The notes beneath the pieces were generated by a model that worked only from the letters and a program-made list of their open reading frames with translations, was not told the origin of the DNA and did not search any database. A stretch of 64,000 nt of DNA from Pyrocephalus nanus. Lineage: Eukaryota; Chordata; Aves; Passeriformes; Tyrannidae. This document shows positions 13,101 to 24,395 of the stretch, piece by piece. Both the position numbers and the translations under genes were made by a program. Location of the stretch: assembly GCA_038380795.1 (NCBI GenBank), contig CM076259.1, positions 26,022,977-26,086,976 on the forward strand, written 5' to 3'. Each line of letters opens with the position of its first letter. The first letter of the stretch is position 1.

Positions 13101-16100
13101 TGTGATATTAATACACCTGTTAAAGAGAAAATTAATTACATAATAACTTTTTTTTTTTTTCAAATGAGATAACCTTTGGGAGGATGATCTCTGCCTTGAA
13201 ATTACTGTCTTCCTTTCTTTACCTGGCAGCTGTCACTGCTCAGGAAGGAGCTGGGCCAACTAGTCCACTGCAGGAGAAGTACAAGTGCTTGGGGTTATGG
13301 GAGACACTAATTTTCAAGGTATTAGAAGCTGTGTTTGTAGATGTACCAACAATCCCAGTTTTATGCAGCTACACTGAGCAGTACCAAGACAGAACTAGAA
13401 AGCTACAATAATACCTACATGAAAGTGAAAACAGGGTGAGGGCAGGGTTTGGAAGTTGAAGTAGACATCAGTTTCTCTTCCGTGAGAGTGGGAAGTGCCA
13501 ACAACAGCTATTCTGTGAAGCTCCTGTTTGACAAGTTACAGATGACCTCAAAGAACCAAAGGTGGCCCAAGTGTGGAAGAGTAGCAGGAGAAGAGAAACC
13601 CTCATCACTGTGTGCCAACTTTTAAGGTAGCATACACATGTATGTGTGAGTCCCATGGTTCTCTCCAGCTTTTTCCAGGCAGCTGTGGTGAAGAGGACGA
13701 CTTCAGCAGTTTGCACTGAGGCAGCTGAGTAGGGGAATACAATGCTGCAATATGTTGTCTGAGGAAGAGGTTCATCTGCAAAAATGCTGCTTCTGGTGGA
13801 GAGTAGGAGCCATATATACAACACAAGGCTTAGTTCAGTTTTAAGTTGGACTATGTGAGAAAGTCATTTTCTAATTTTATTCTTCAACAATAGCAGAAAG
13901 TATTCCTCTTTCCAGACACTTCTGTTGGCTCTGAAGAGATGAGTCTCTTCTGAGCTATACAAAGGATAATTTCCTACCAGATACAGATCTACTTCATAGT
14001 GACAGGTTGAGAACCAAGCCCTTTACCTCAGGTCCGGTAGCCTACTAATCCTCTATCTCCAGGCCCTCCTGGCCAGTTGTTATTGTTGCAGAAGAGCATG
14101 TGGGGTTTCCAGTGATCTAACCTCATTTTTGACTACAGGTTGGTAAACAGCAGCACTGGCACAAACTGTTTTGCTAGCAGCCAGCCCTACTCCCATCTTC
14201 TTTCTGGCTCCTTTCCCCTTCAGTAACTTTTTAGCCTCAGTGTGCTTTATAGCCTCCACTGTGTTGCCACTGACAGTTCCTGCGAATGCCAGGAGCTCCC
14301 TTGCACAGCTCCGTACTTCCTGCCGGGCATTAGACAAAGCAAAGCAGAGATCCTTAACCCCTACAGCAGTCAGACCCTGTTCATTGTTGCCTCTCTCTGA
14401 AAAGGCCAGAGAGATTCTCTGTACCTGTGTACTTGCAGTGAGGACACTGGAGCTCTGTCTCCAGCTGGCTCTCAATGTTGCCTGCGAAAGCTTGGGCAGG
14501 AGGATGAGCCAGTCAGTGCCAGCTCACTCCGCAGTTGTTGCCAAGGGCACAGAGCAGGTTTCTCACTTCACTCCCTGGGAAGCCAGAGTTGATTTTGGTT
14601 ATGGGCTCAGTTTAGCAATGGGTGTCTGTTCCCCAGAGAGCAGTTATTAATAGCTTGACGATAAACAATGGCTGTGAATGCAGTGCTAGAACATCCTAGT
14701 GATGGCAACAAGAGCAGAGCAAAGGACACGTGCTGTGAAGTTGGTAATGGCATCTCCCTTCGTGTCCTGCAGCAATGAGATACATGGATTAATTTTAAAT
14801 GCATTGGTAACATATGGGTCTAAAATTATTTTGTGCTATTTAGAACAAGTCCTTTGAGCTAAGGCTGTTGTAAATTCTAATTAGTCTATGCTAATCTCCA
14901 TAATAAGTAGCTATTCCTAATGCAGATCTAACTGATGAAGTCTGACAGCATTTTCCACACTTATTTATACACTGGCAGCAAGCTGGTATCGTGCTAGTGT
15001 CAGAATGTTTGCTCAGGTTACAAAAACTGTATTTTCTGTACTCTACAGGGAGTTTGTATTTGCTGCAGGCTTGTGCCTGTTCTTAGAATACCAATTTACG
15101 CCTGTTTGCTTGTATTTATTTATGCAGAAAACAGGGAAAACTCCTTCAGCCGTTCGAGAAGCTCCAGCGTGTCCAGTATCGACAGGGACTCAAAGGAGGC
15201 AATTACAGCTTTGTACTTCATGGAGTCCTTTGCCCGAAAGAACGACTCTGCTGTCTCCCCCTGTCTCTGGGTTGGAACGGGCCTCGGTATGGTCTTAATC
15301 CTCTCCCTTAATCTGCCTGCTAGCGACGACTTACGGCAGTCAGAGCCGGTCATGGTGTCACCAAGTGGTAAGAGTGCAGCTCTTCTGCTGTTTGTTATCT
15401 GTCTTGGTACAACTGGGGGTATTACTGCATGATTGGGCAGAAATTTCTTCAATACATGTATCAGTCAATGGTCACTCGCTACATGGAAGGCAAACAGGTG
15501 AAGATGCTCATGAGGGACCTGCAGCTTCATGGACAGAGACACTTTGGTTGTGTTAGTTCTGGACATTACCTTGTGTCATGGACGAAGTTAAATGCTTCTT
15601 GTGAGGACAGGGAAATTAGCAGAGTTCCTTCATATTGTGAAATTACAGTCCTTTGTGCAGTCCTGTCTGGGATGCTGTGAACAGTTTGGCTGTCTCTCTA
15701 TCAGAAAGCTGCAGAGAAGCAGAAGGGAGTTCAGGAAAGGAAACAAAAATGTTGGCAGGTTGCTGTACCAGGAGAGATCCTTGGCTTAGTGAGGGACAGA
15801 TGGTGTAGCAGAGAGAACAGAGGGCTGAGAGAGGTCAGATCTGAGGAGAGGCAGTATGTGCTTAAAAAATGGACAAAAAAGCAGAGAATGCACAGGAACA
15901 GAGGTTTCCCACCCCCACTTTGTTTAGAAAAACAATTCTGAAGGTCACAGACTAGGAAGAGCAGTTTTACTGCTGGGGAATAAATATCCTACTAGTATAA
16001 TGTAGAGATAAACAACAGGCTATCTTTATGGTATTCAATAGCATGTATTATATCCATTCTTATAGATATTGGCTGCCTGATACTTTTTCAGGCTGTTTGG

Positions 16101-19100
16101 TCACCTTCTTGTGTAGTCAGAAAGAACTGATCAAGCAAGACTTGTCACCTTAGCTAGATTAATGTGTTTGCTCTATTTGCGAAAGCTGAATGTCAGCTGC
16201 GCTGCACGCGTTCGCAGCACTGACAACCAGCCTAATTGTGGTGCCAGTGTCAGTGAGAGCAAATTATGTTCTGCAGGCACTGTTCTGACACTGAAAGGAG
16301 CCGTGCTGACCTTCGCGTGCTTGGACTGCATGGGGACACTGACACATCCACCGTATGAAGTATGGAGGGATCCACACAGTGCTGATGACGGTGAAAAAAC
16401 AAGGAAAAGGAAACTTGTCATGCATTCCCCTTCCTCCTCCCAGGATATGGGTGATCATCAATTTGCAGTCATTTGTTCAGAAAAACAAGCCAAAGTCTTC
16501 TCATTGCCTTCCCAAACATGTCTTTATGTCCACAACATCACCGAAACGTCCTTTTTATTGCGAGCAGATGTGGTCACCCTCTGTAACAGCGTCTGTCTGG
16601 CGTGCTTTTGTGCCAATGGGCACATCATGACACTGAGGTACTTATCTAACTAATCTTGTGGCAAAACTAAGCAAAGGGGTGGCACAGTGCCGCCACATTC
16701 CGCTTGTGTTTGGTCCTGAGTGCCTGATGCTCTGCATTAACTCCCCGGTGGGTGCTTTTAATTCCCTGCCTTGCCACAGCTTCGCCTGTTCCTTGGGCTG
16801 TCTCCATGTGGGGAGTTAAGGCAGGGGCACAGCAAAGCAAGCTCCTTTTTTTCATAGAAATCCCTTACCTCTGACTGTTGATGGCTGATGGTTTTTAACT
16901 ATCGTTAAAAAAAAACTCTGATAATTTTGCTTATTTATGGGGGGTCAGGTATAGAGGAGTATAGAACTCGGCCATAGCAGGATACTGTTTATCCCATGTG
17001 AAGTAGCAAGTCCCACTCTTGCTGTTTCTGCACCCCCTTTCCCTGGCCAGGCCATTTAAATTTTAGAAAGTGCTGTCCAAAACAGCAAACCATGAGAAGC
17101 TGGAGGACAGCAAAGGTAATGCTGGAGCCTTGGTCCACAGGGTGGAAGCAGGGCCCTGCCATGCCATTTCCTGCAGATGTCCGTGGGTAACTGAGGACAG
17201 ACTTTACCCTACAAACTGCCCAGCCACATGGCACAAGCTGCACTGTGCCACATACACATCCCAAATCCAGACAGTAGCAGGAGCCTTAGGGTCACTGAGG
17301 CAAGGCAGCTGAAACTTCTCTATTTGAGGAAATGGAGTATGATGAGAAGACAGCATTTTTCATCTTAGAGCTGCACTTAACTGTTCCAGTTATGAAAAGC
17401 ATAAACTTAAATGTCAGTTTAAAATGCAGCCACAGAGCAGGTGTACCGTGTGTAGCAACTGGTGAGTAACCTGGCACTCTGCTTCTTCTCAGCTTGCCCA
17501 GTTTTCGACCATTGCTGGACATCAACTACTTGCCTGTAACAGACATGAGGATAGCACGGACCTTTTGCTTCACTAACGAAGGGCAGGCTTTGTATCTCAG
17601 CTCTCCCACAGAGATCCAGCGCCTGACGTACAGCCAGGAGATGTGTGACAATCTGCAGGTAGGGCTCAAACCCTTACTGTGGGGCCTTTGTGTGGGAGGG
17701 GCAGTGACCTGACTCGCCAAGGGTAAACTGGCACACATTTATTGCTGGACTTTGGCGTTTGAAATGAAGGCTGTGCTGCAGGAGCAGGACAGATGTGTTC
17801 CTCTTCACTTGCCCTGACTGAATAATGCCAAAGCAACAGAGAGAGGTCAGCAGCTCTGTTGTTCTTTGGGCTTTTTCATGCATTGTCACTTGCACCTAGT
17901 GCAAGTGCAATAAGTGCAATAAGTCTTTACAATTTTAGATATGGGCTGGTTTGGGTTTTTTTTTTACAATGAAAATGCAAATGAAAATGTCATTTACTGA
18001 AGAGAAGGAATTGTGAGAGGTTACAGGGAGAAATATGAGTAATAAAAAGGGAAAAAAAAAAGAGGGGGGAATAAGTTCTGGGTTATATAATTAGCAGTAA
18101 ACTAGGATGGAAATATAAAAGAAATGGTCCTGCCAGCACTCATTATGCCCTAGGGAATAACATGTGCTGAGCTGCTCAACTTGCATCACTGTCTGTCTCA
18201 AGTCTGAAAAAGCACTATGAGGAATGAGCATTGCACACAAGCTTTTGCGCATCAGAGAAGAGATTATTTTGTAGGGAACCAATTTTAAAATAATCAAAAG
18301 GTTTGACTGATGTATCTTAAACTATGGGCCTACAGTGAGAGGCTGTTACCTGCTAGATTTAATTTTTTTTTATTAGCCTTAATAGCATCATACAACAACC
18401 AAACAAAGGGAAATGAAGCCCTTGCTTCTATTTACTGCTGGACTAGGGCTGCTTTTATCTTTACTTTTATGCAGCAAAAGGTTTGCACAGTCATTATACA
18501 TGTACAAAAAGCAGATGACCCAGTATCACATGCTACCTAGGAAAACAAAGCTAGGCTGCCTGAAAACCTCCACTTGGGTTCCAAGGGCTGCAGTAATTTT
18601 TCTCCCCAGAGCAGGTGACTGTGCAGAGGAGCAGTAAGTGTGAGTCACAGCGCTGTCCTAGCACTCAGCCTCACAGGAGCGAGTGCTTTGTGCAGCACAA
18701 CAGCTGTATCTGCCTGTTGGGGCTTGGGTGAGCAAACACAGAGCTGAGCAACAGGGCAGCAACTGTTCCCAGTGCACACCGCCTCACTGGTGTCAAACAC
18801 TACTGGGACTGTACACTTTCTTCATCAGTTTTATTTCAGAGAGCTGGCTTTTCCTAGTACTGCTGCAAATAAATCTGAGCCTGAGATTTATTTGGGTCGA
18901 CTGCTCCAAGATGTGGCACCATGACAGTGCCTTGAGCAGATGTGTTTATTTAGCATTAGTGACGGTACAGTAACAGTTGTGTGGAACGTAAAGGGGTTTT
19001 GTTTAAAAGAAAGCAAACAAACAAACCCTATGATAATCAAACAAATAACAAACCACCAAACTCTCTGAACTGCTATCAAGCATTGAACTCAGGCATGCTA

Positions 19101-21333
19101 TAAAAAGAAAGCAAAGTGAGTGCCCAGCTTGCCTGGGTAATCACTAAAGCAAAATAAATAATAAACAACAAATTATTTATTCAAGTATAGTGTCACGACT
19201 GTGGTTTCTAAGCAAAATGTGATCTTATCACTGGTATTTTCATCCTGCATTACTTAAAAATTTTTGTCTCTGGTAGTGAACATAGGGGTGGGCAGTGACA
19301 AGCCAAGTGCCTTTGAAAGCATGAGTGAATCTAGTTAGCCCAAGCATTTGCCTGTCAGGAAATAAAAATGTTAAGTACACCATATTATGCACACAACAGA
19401 CTCTTTTTAAAAACTAGTTAATTAGATCTAGTGCATGTGGCTTGTTAATGCAAATAAAGAAAGCACCTAGGACTGGTTTGACCTCACTAGTTTTTGACAT
19501 GGACTTTTTTTCTGGCTTTGCTAGGACATGCTTGGGGATTTGTTTACTCCCGTGGAAACACCAGAAGCCCAAAACAGAGGTTTTCTCAAAGGACTTTTTG
19601 GAGGAAGTGGACAAGCTTTTGACAGAGAGGAGCTTTGTGAGTAATTTATTGGGTTTGGGTTTTCTTTTGGCAGAAAGTCACAGGACCCCCCTGCCCTTGT
19701 AATCTAGGAATGGAGTAGCACATGAGATTTAGATCATCCATAGAAAGAGAAAGTTGACATAATGAAGGGAGGGGAGGGTCCTTGGTTGCCTTCCATAATT
19801 CCTTCACCTTGGCAGTTTCTTTTGAGCAGTGGAGGGAGGGGCACAGGACTGCACTGCAGATGTGCTGGTGACAGAGCAAAGTTTTCTACGTGTGCCATCT
19901 GCCCATCAAATGGCATCACTGCTGCAAGGCTGCAGCGGGAGGTTGGGAAGCACTGACAGAGCCACAGCCAGAAACTCATTCCTGTCTGTCTGTCCCTTTC
20001 TCCTTTGCAGTCGGCGAGGCTACAGCAGGAAAAGCCTCTCGCAGCCTCGCTCAGCACATCCCTGGATCAGGTGGGATTGAGGGCGTGAGAGGAGCTGCAG
20101 GAGGAGTCATTGGGGACTTGACTCGTGCACGCATTGCCCTTGACGAGAGAGGACAGAAACTGGGAGAGCTGGATGAAAGGACTGCGAGCATGATGGCCAG
20201 CGCAGAGGCGTTTTCCAAACATGCACACGAGGTAGGGCCCTGGCACCACACACCCAGAACTAAGAACTGCCAGCCCTGCAATGGAGCCTTAGCTTCCCTT
20301 TGGGAAGGTCCAGGGCAGTTCTCTCCCTTCACCCAGTCATGTTGTTGGAGGTTGTACTCCTGTTAACTGACACACCATTTTTCCTGCTCCCAAACAATGA
20401 GAATGCCAAATATAAACATCCATTGCCCACCTCTTCCTTTCATGTTTCTGTAAATGAGCATCCATTGTTAGTCTCTGAATTTAGAACATGGCACTTCTCA
20501 TCTTGCCTTTCTCACTAATTCATTATGATTTGTTTTTTTAAGCCACTTAATGCAGCACATCTATGCAGTAGGGCAGAAAACAGGTAGGTGGATGTGTATA
20601 TAGGAACCTTTACAGATCTTACTGGGAAGAGGAGGAGAACATTACTAGTACAACACAGTGGGACAGTGATACAGAATAGGGCTTGCCTGGAATAGACAGC
20701 TTCTGTGCTTAGAGCTCAAAATGGAAAACCTCTTCCACCCCACGCTGTTAAGACTGGGAATCAACTAAAGTGACTGTTCCTGGAGGTAAAACAATATTAA
20801 GGAATGCTTCCCCAAATGCACGTTTTTCTTTTAATGTGCATCACATCCCTATACAAGACCTTTACATTTTTATTGGCTTTTATATGTGTGAGGCAGGAAG
20901 AATGTGCCTCAAAATGCAAAAAGTTTATATATTCAGGGCATATCTACTATGCTCCATAGATAAGCTTCTTTCTATAGGAGTAAAAAGCAAGTTCCTCATT
21001 ATTGTCATACCTTTAATTTTTGAAGAAAAAAGTAGTTAAAGCTCCTTGGGGAAAATCTAACAAGCATCAGTAGCGGGTAATGCTCTTTTTAATGTAATAA
21101 CTATGAAATTGAAATGAGATCTCAGTAGACTCATACGATGTCCTGATGACACTGTTAGTGAAGTACTGCATTGCTCTTCCTTATTTAATTATGAAGTTTG
21201 TGACAGCTAGTGGGCCTAGGTCATGTGTGGTACCTCATACATAGGGCAGTGTTTTATTGCCATTTTTTGGGTTTTTTTCCCATTTCCGTAGGTGATGCTG
21301 AAATACAAGGACAAAAAGTGGTACCAGTTTTAG
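991..21333 (+). CDS. STXBP5L: STXBP5L (tomosyn-2), C-terminal part, 7 coding exons (gene-level span)
   Basis: Tomosyn-2 is a cytosolic, Lgl-related WD40 double beta-propeller protein with a C-terminal R-SNARE motif. It binds syntaxin/SNAP-25 and limits vesicle priming and exocytosis in neurons and endocrine cells. The coding segments are 991-1161, 15128-15367, 16277-16637, 17493-17658, 19525-19636, 20011-20231 and 21292-21333. They sum to 1313 nt and encode the last 437 residues of a family protein of about 1190. Every junction has AG/GT and the phases chain without a break. Identity rests on the linker exon (HVNGHCTSPTSQ, GKRLSSADVS), the post-propeller stretch and the terminal KYKDKKWYQF. 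The linker and the neighbouring POLQ favour STXBP5L over the paralogue STXBP5. The 5' exons lie left of the window. No break or frameshift is seen. Confidence 0.95.
4406..4636 (+). mobile_element. CR1 LINE, 3' end fragment
   Basis: The sequence carries the standard CR1 tail: a segment like gattttttta cagtgagggt, then the motifs caggttgcccacagg, ggttggactagatgacct and ccttccagcccgaac, ending in tatgattcta. It is 5'-truncated, in plus orientation, and sits in the large STXBP5L intron. CR1 is the dominant avian LINE, and only its 3' untranslated tail remains here. Confidence 0.9.
7225..7395 (+). mobile_element. Old CR1 LINE fragment (diverged)
   Basis: The run from gaacaggacataaatt to gaggaggttattgcttccct and caggttttcagaacag follows the order of the CR1 3' region, as in gaggttgtggaatctcc and ggttttcaagaacag. 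It is diverged, and the final tail is missing. The limits are approximate. Confidence 0.5.
8481..8506. repeat. (GGAT)n microsatellite
   Basis: Four to five tandem ggat/atgg units lie in the large STXBP5L intron. It is a simple repeat with no other signal. Confidence 0.85.
15128..15367 (+). CDS. STXBP5L: STXBP5L exon: linker end and propeller blade
   Basis: The acceptor is tttatgcag before 15128 and the donor is gtaaga at 15368. The phase is 1 in and 1 out, and it joins the linker exon to give VTTEENRENS. It encodes the Ser-rich NSFSRSRSSSVSSIDRDS followed by EAITALYFMESFARKND and a beta-propeller strand pair (CLWVGTGLGMVLILSLNLP). The serine/arginine-rich start is a likely basophilic-kinase target by inference; the rest is folded propeller. 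Confidence 0.95.
15655..15800 (+). mobile_element. Possible ancient CR1 fragment
   Basis: The stretch gggatgctgtgaacagtttgg, gcagagaagcagaaggag-like text, gcaacaaaaatg-like text and aggagagatccttgg resembles the order of the more 5' part of the CR1 3' region. Divergence is high, and it could be chance. Confidence 0.3.
16277..16637 (+). CDS. STXBP5L: STXBP5L exon: second beta-propeller blades
   Basis: The acceptor is tctgcag before 16277 and the donor is gtactt at 16638. It follows the previous exon in phase as SPSG/TVLTLKG and leaves with two bases of a Ser codon. It encodes a long WD40-type segment including YEVWRD, HQFAVICSEKQAKVFSLPSQ, CLYVHNITETSF and CLACFCANGHIMTL. These match the C-terminal propeller of tomosyns. 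The GEKTRKRK stretch is a surface loop. Confidence 0.95.
17493..17658 (+). CDS. STXBP5L: STXBP5L exon: last propeller strands
   Basis: The acceptor is cttctcag before 17493 and the donor is gtaggg at 17659. The first base completes a Ser codon, giving MTLSLPSFRPLLD, and the exon ends in phase 0 on NLQ. It encodes MRIARTFCFTNEGQALYL and SPTEIQRLTYSQEMCDNLQ, a stretch strongly conserved in tomosyns that closes the propeller. Confidence 0.95.
19525..19636 (+). CDS. STXBP5L: STXBP5L exon: post-propeller segment
   Basis: The acceptor is tttgctag before 19525 and the donor is gtgagt at 19637. The phase is 0 in and 1 out. It encodes DMLGDLFTPVETPEAQNRG, then FLKGLFGGSGQAFDREEL. The glycine-rich LKGLFGG motif is a hallmark of the tomosyn tail that precedes the SNARE helix. 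Confidence 0.95.
20011..20231 (+). CDS. STXBP5L: STXBP5L exon: R-SNARE coiled coil
   Basis: The acceptor is ctcctttgcag before 20011 and the donor is gtaggg at 20232. The first two bases complete a Phe codon and the exon ends in phase 0. It encodes GKASRSLAQHIPG and then the VAMP-like helix, LTRARIALDERGQKLGELDE. The arginine of ERGQKL (codon 20148-20150) aligns with the zero-layer Arg of VAMP2 (ERDQKL), so the R-SNARE signature is intact. This helix competes with synaptobrevin for the syntaxin/SNAP-25 acceptor complex. Confidence 0.95.
21292..21333 (+). CDS. STXBP5L: STXBP5L terminal coding exon and stop
   Basis: The acceptor is catttccgtag before 21292. It encodes VMLKYKDKKWYQF and a TAG stop at 21331-21333. 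It finishes the R-SNARE helix. Unlike VAMPs there is no transmembrane anchor, as expected for a soluble tomosyn. With only 13 codons it would be missed by open-frame scanning. Confidence 0.95.
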   Translation: MMLKYKDKKWYQF

Positions 21334-21982
21334 ACTTTCAAAGAAGCTGCTTGTGGCTTTATTAAGAACACTGTTCAGGGAAGCAACATTAATTCCCAAA
21401 TCTACCAGTCACTGGCCAGAGACAGTGTTTTTCTCCTAGAAGATGTTTTCCTGTTACTATTATTGGATTCATCACAGTGGACGTCGAGGAGGAATTTTAC
21501 AGGCCATGAGATGGAAGCTGGAATCATGAGGGTCTTCTTCCAACAGCTGGCTCATGCAGTGGCCAATTTTTTTCCAAAAGGAACTCAACCATCACTGTGG
21601 CATGTAGTTTTTCAGAAGCTGTAGGTATGAACTGTGGGGAGTGCGTCTGGTTAAAAATATTCTGTACAAACTCGAATGTTAATGCACTTAGAAAACTTTG
21701 CATGACTAATTGCCATCTTAAAAAAAAAAAAAAAAAAAAGAGAAAAAGAAAGCATGTTGTGACCGAAGAAAATGGGATTCATTTCTATTCCGAGAAAAAA
21801 ACCACAAACTTAAATAGCAAAAATCTTTATTTTTTAAAAATGACATTATAAAAAGCCAGTACATTTCAAGCATGTTTGCTACCGTTTTCCACATAAAAAT
21901 GAGTTTAGCTGCATTTTCTTATCTGCTATTTATTTCCCTTGAAAACCTTGCTTGAAATCAGTGCTCTTTAACTCCTAAGAAA

Positions 21983-21988
21983 AATAAA
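21983..21988 (+). terminator. STXBP5L: Candidate poly(A) signal for STXBP5L
   Basis: This is the first canonical AATAAA downstream of the STXBP5L stop, 650 bases after it. It would give a short 3' UTR; neuronal transcripts often use more distal sites, and other AATAAA copies follow at 22647 and 23636. Confidence 0.35.
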
Positions 21989-22897
21989 TTCAAAATCCTA
22001 TGCCCAAAATATACAGATTTTACAGGTAGCTGAACAGGCACTATCTGAAATATCATTAAAACATGAACATAGATGGTTTATTTGCAATTCAGAGCACATG
22101 ACACATCACCCTTATCTGTACTTTTTAAAATGTGCTCCAGATTTTATCTCAGTTGTCCTTGAAGGGGGCCACGGCACTTTTCATCCACATGGAGTCTGTT
22201 TCACTTGGTTGCCTTATTTCTCAGCAGCAGGAATAGAAAACCAGTTTTGGAAACTGCTTCAAGTTAAGAAAGGTAATATGGGAAACCACAGTCCTGTCAG
22301 ATTCTGCTCACAGAGGCTGCTTAGCAGCTTGCAGAGCAGTGATGCTGCTCAAGTGCTCAGTTGAAATTATGTGAAGGGACCTGCACAGTAACCCCCTCAA
22401 AACTTGTGAGAGAGAGAGAATGAGGGATCTGAGCAGCAAGACTTAAAGATGGGCTGGGGAGGAGTGTAGAAAACCATTGTGAGCATACACATATAACACA
22501 CATATATAAAATGACACCATGGGTGAGTGGCAATTGATTCTCTGCTCTCACTGCTAAAAGTAATTTGCTTCTGCTTCAAAGTGGTTTGCTTGGTTTCCAC
22601 AGTGAACTCCGGAGAAAACTCTGCAGCTGCAGCTACACGAGAGAACAATAAATAAGAACCTATTGCCTGTCCATGCAAATAGATTCCTAGTCCATTAGAA
22701 TGCTGCACATTGGCCTACAGGAGCCTCACTTCCGCACAGTGGAACTCTTAATTTAGACATTTTTCCAAGATTGGCTTGGAAACAAGGCACTAAAGACTTG
22801 TTTTCATGAGCCTGGACATAGTTTCAAAACAGAAAGTGAGGAAGAGCTGGAAAAACAGCAGTTAAAATTTTTCTATACAAGAGGAGTGACATCCTCT

Positions 22898-22986
22898 GTC
22901 CCTTCAAGTTGGAGTTGGATCAGGGGTTGGACTCGATGATCTTGGAGGTCTTTTCCAACCCAATCTATTCTATGATTCTATGATTC
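22898..22986 (+). mobile_element. CR1 LINE 3' tail
   Basis: A very clear CR1 terminus: gttggactcgatgatcttgg, aggtcttttccaaccc, then the terminal repeat attctatgattctatgattc. It is strongly 5'-truncated (about 90 bases), in plus orientation, and less diverged than the other copies here. The ending is typical of avian CR1 families. Confidence 0.92.
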
Positions 22987-24354
22987 AAGGAATCCTGATG
23001 GACACTGATGCAGACAGGCACCATCCCCTCCTAACTAGACCTTAACTTAACTTCACCAGTGTTTGTATCATCATAATTTTCAGATGATTCCTCTCAAAGA
23101 TGTCTGTCCCATATTCTTCCTTTACCTACAATAAAATGCAGCCCAGGAAATTTTACCATCCAGAAGTCTGGCCTCACTGTCGGCCCACTGCACAAGTTAA
23201 AGGGTTGGAAGAGATTTGAGGCATTAAGTTTCACATTCACATTGTAGCACAACCAAATGTCATGATTTACAGGACTTTTACATTTCTCTGCAGGCAAAGT
23301 CAAAAATTATGGCCCTGACAGGTCTAGCTCAACTGGGAGCAAGACTCAACAAGTTCTTCTGGCACAGGAAAAAAACACTCTATGTTGTGAGAACTGTAGA
23401 AACTTGTTGGGAAAAAAGGCAATGTCTGGGTTTCTGCTGAGAGCTAAGGAATTGAAGTTGTCCATGACTAGAGAGGATGTCTCTGTTTGTGAGTGTGTGT
23501 TTAAGGAAATGCCAAACTCACCACTCTGATGCCAGTAGGAACTGGGCTGGGGAATTCCTTCCAGTGGCTGGGTCACAGAACTGACCATTTGTGTCTGTAA
23601 GGAAGCACTGCTCTAACCAGGTGTCTAGAATGAGAAATAAATGAGAACATTACAGCAATTTGATCTTCTGTTTAAACACATATGCATTGGCCTGTGCTCT
23701 GGTCTGTAATCCAAAACCACTAGTCTTCAGACAACAAAATCATTTGGGGCAGCATTCAAACCCCCCAGCAGCCAACTCACTTTCCATGATGAACTGGTGC
23801 ATCACAGTCAGCAGTGCACCAGGTCTGCCTAAGATTTTGGCTGTACCTCACATGGGAGGCTGATACTGCTGAGCCCCTCATTACCTTAATTTCAGTGGAA
23901 ATGGCATCAGGCTGGAGCTAGAGTCCACTTGCTTATTTGAGAATCATGTGAAAATGTAAGAGCAACTTTTAACTGCTAATCACTGCAGCACACCCAGAGA
24001 GAAAAGTGTCTTCAACATTTACACAATGCCTGACTGACTTTGGCTGCCAACAGTCTCTAGCTTAACACCAGGGTAAAAAAAACCTGCCAGTAAATTTTCA
24101 TTTGCATTTTTATGCAACAGAGAAATGAGAATTTAGCAGCCCTCAAACTTACAATTTTTATTACTAAACTTTTGAGCACCCTTTCTCTAGTACTCCCCAT
24201 CAGGTCACGGCTTTCCACTCTTATATATTTTACATATTTCCAGACAGTTAGTTACCAATTGCTATTTCTGTTAAGTTCACCACTTGTGACTATAATTATC
24301 AATTTTCTTGTAGTCTGTAGAGATCTAAAAAGTTGTATATGTTTGTATATAGAA

Positions 24355-24395
24355 CATTCTATATATATATAATATATATATGTAATGTATATGTT
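24355..24395. repeat. TA-rich simple repeat
   Basis: Alternating tatata tracts broken by aatat and tgtaatg, in the interval between the two genes. Confidence 0.75.

Larger units (their letters stand above)
1162..15127 (+). other. STXBP5L: STXBP5L large intron (13.97 kb)
   Basis: This intron splits the hypervariable linker from the next propeller exon. It contains a CR1 tail (4406-4636), an older CR1 fragment (about 7225-7395), a GGAT microsatellite (8481-8506), homopolymers near 1646 and 3588, a short tandem repeat (4838-4868), a possible degraded LTR (about 11960-12375) and a patch with open frames on both strands (14080-14650). In tomosyns, alternative exons cluster around the linker, but I could not find one with good sites and homology here. 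Confidence 0.75.
15368..21291 (+). other. STXBP5L: Short STXBP5L introns between the last six exons
   Basis: The introns are 15368-16276, 16638-17492, 17659-19524, 19637-20010 and 20232-21291. They hold no further exon that I can support. A faint CR1-like stretch lies at about 15655-15800, an A-rich run near 18050, and a small repeated aagtgcaat unit near 17900-17930. Confidence 0.7.

Noticed and set aside
13184..13411. A 75-codon plus-strand frame beginning with a signal-peptide-like hydrophobic stretch.
   Set aside because: No recognisable protein after it, no splice context or homology, inside an intron; most likely chance.
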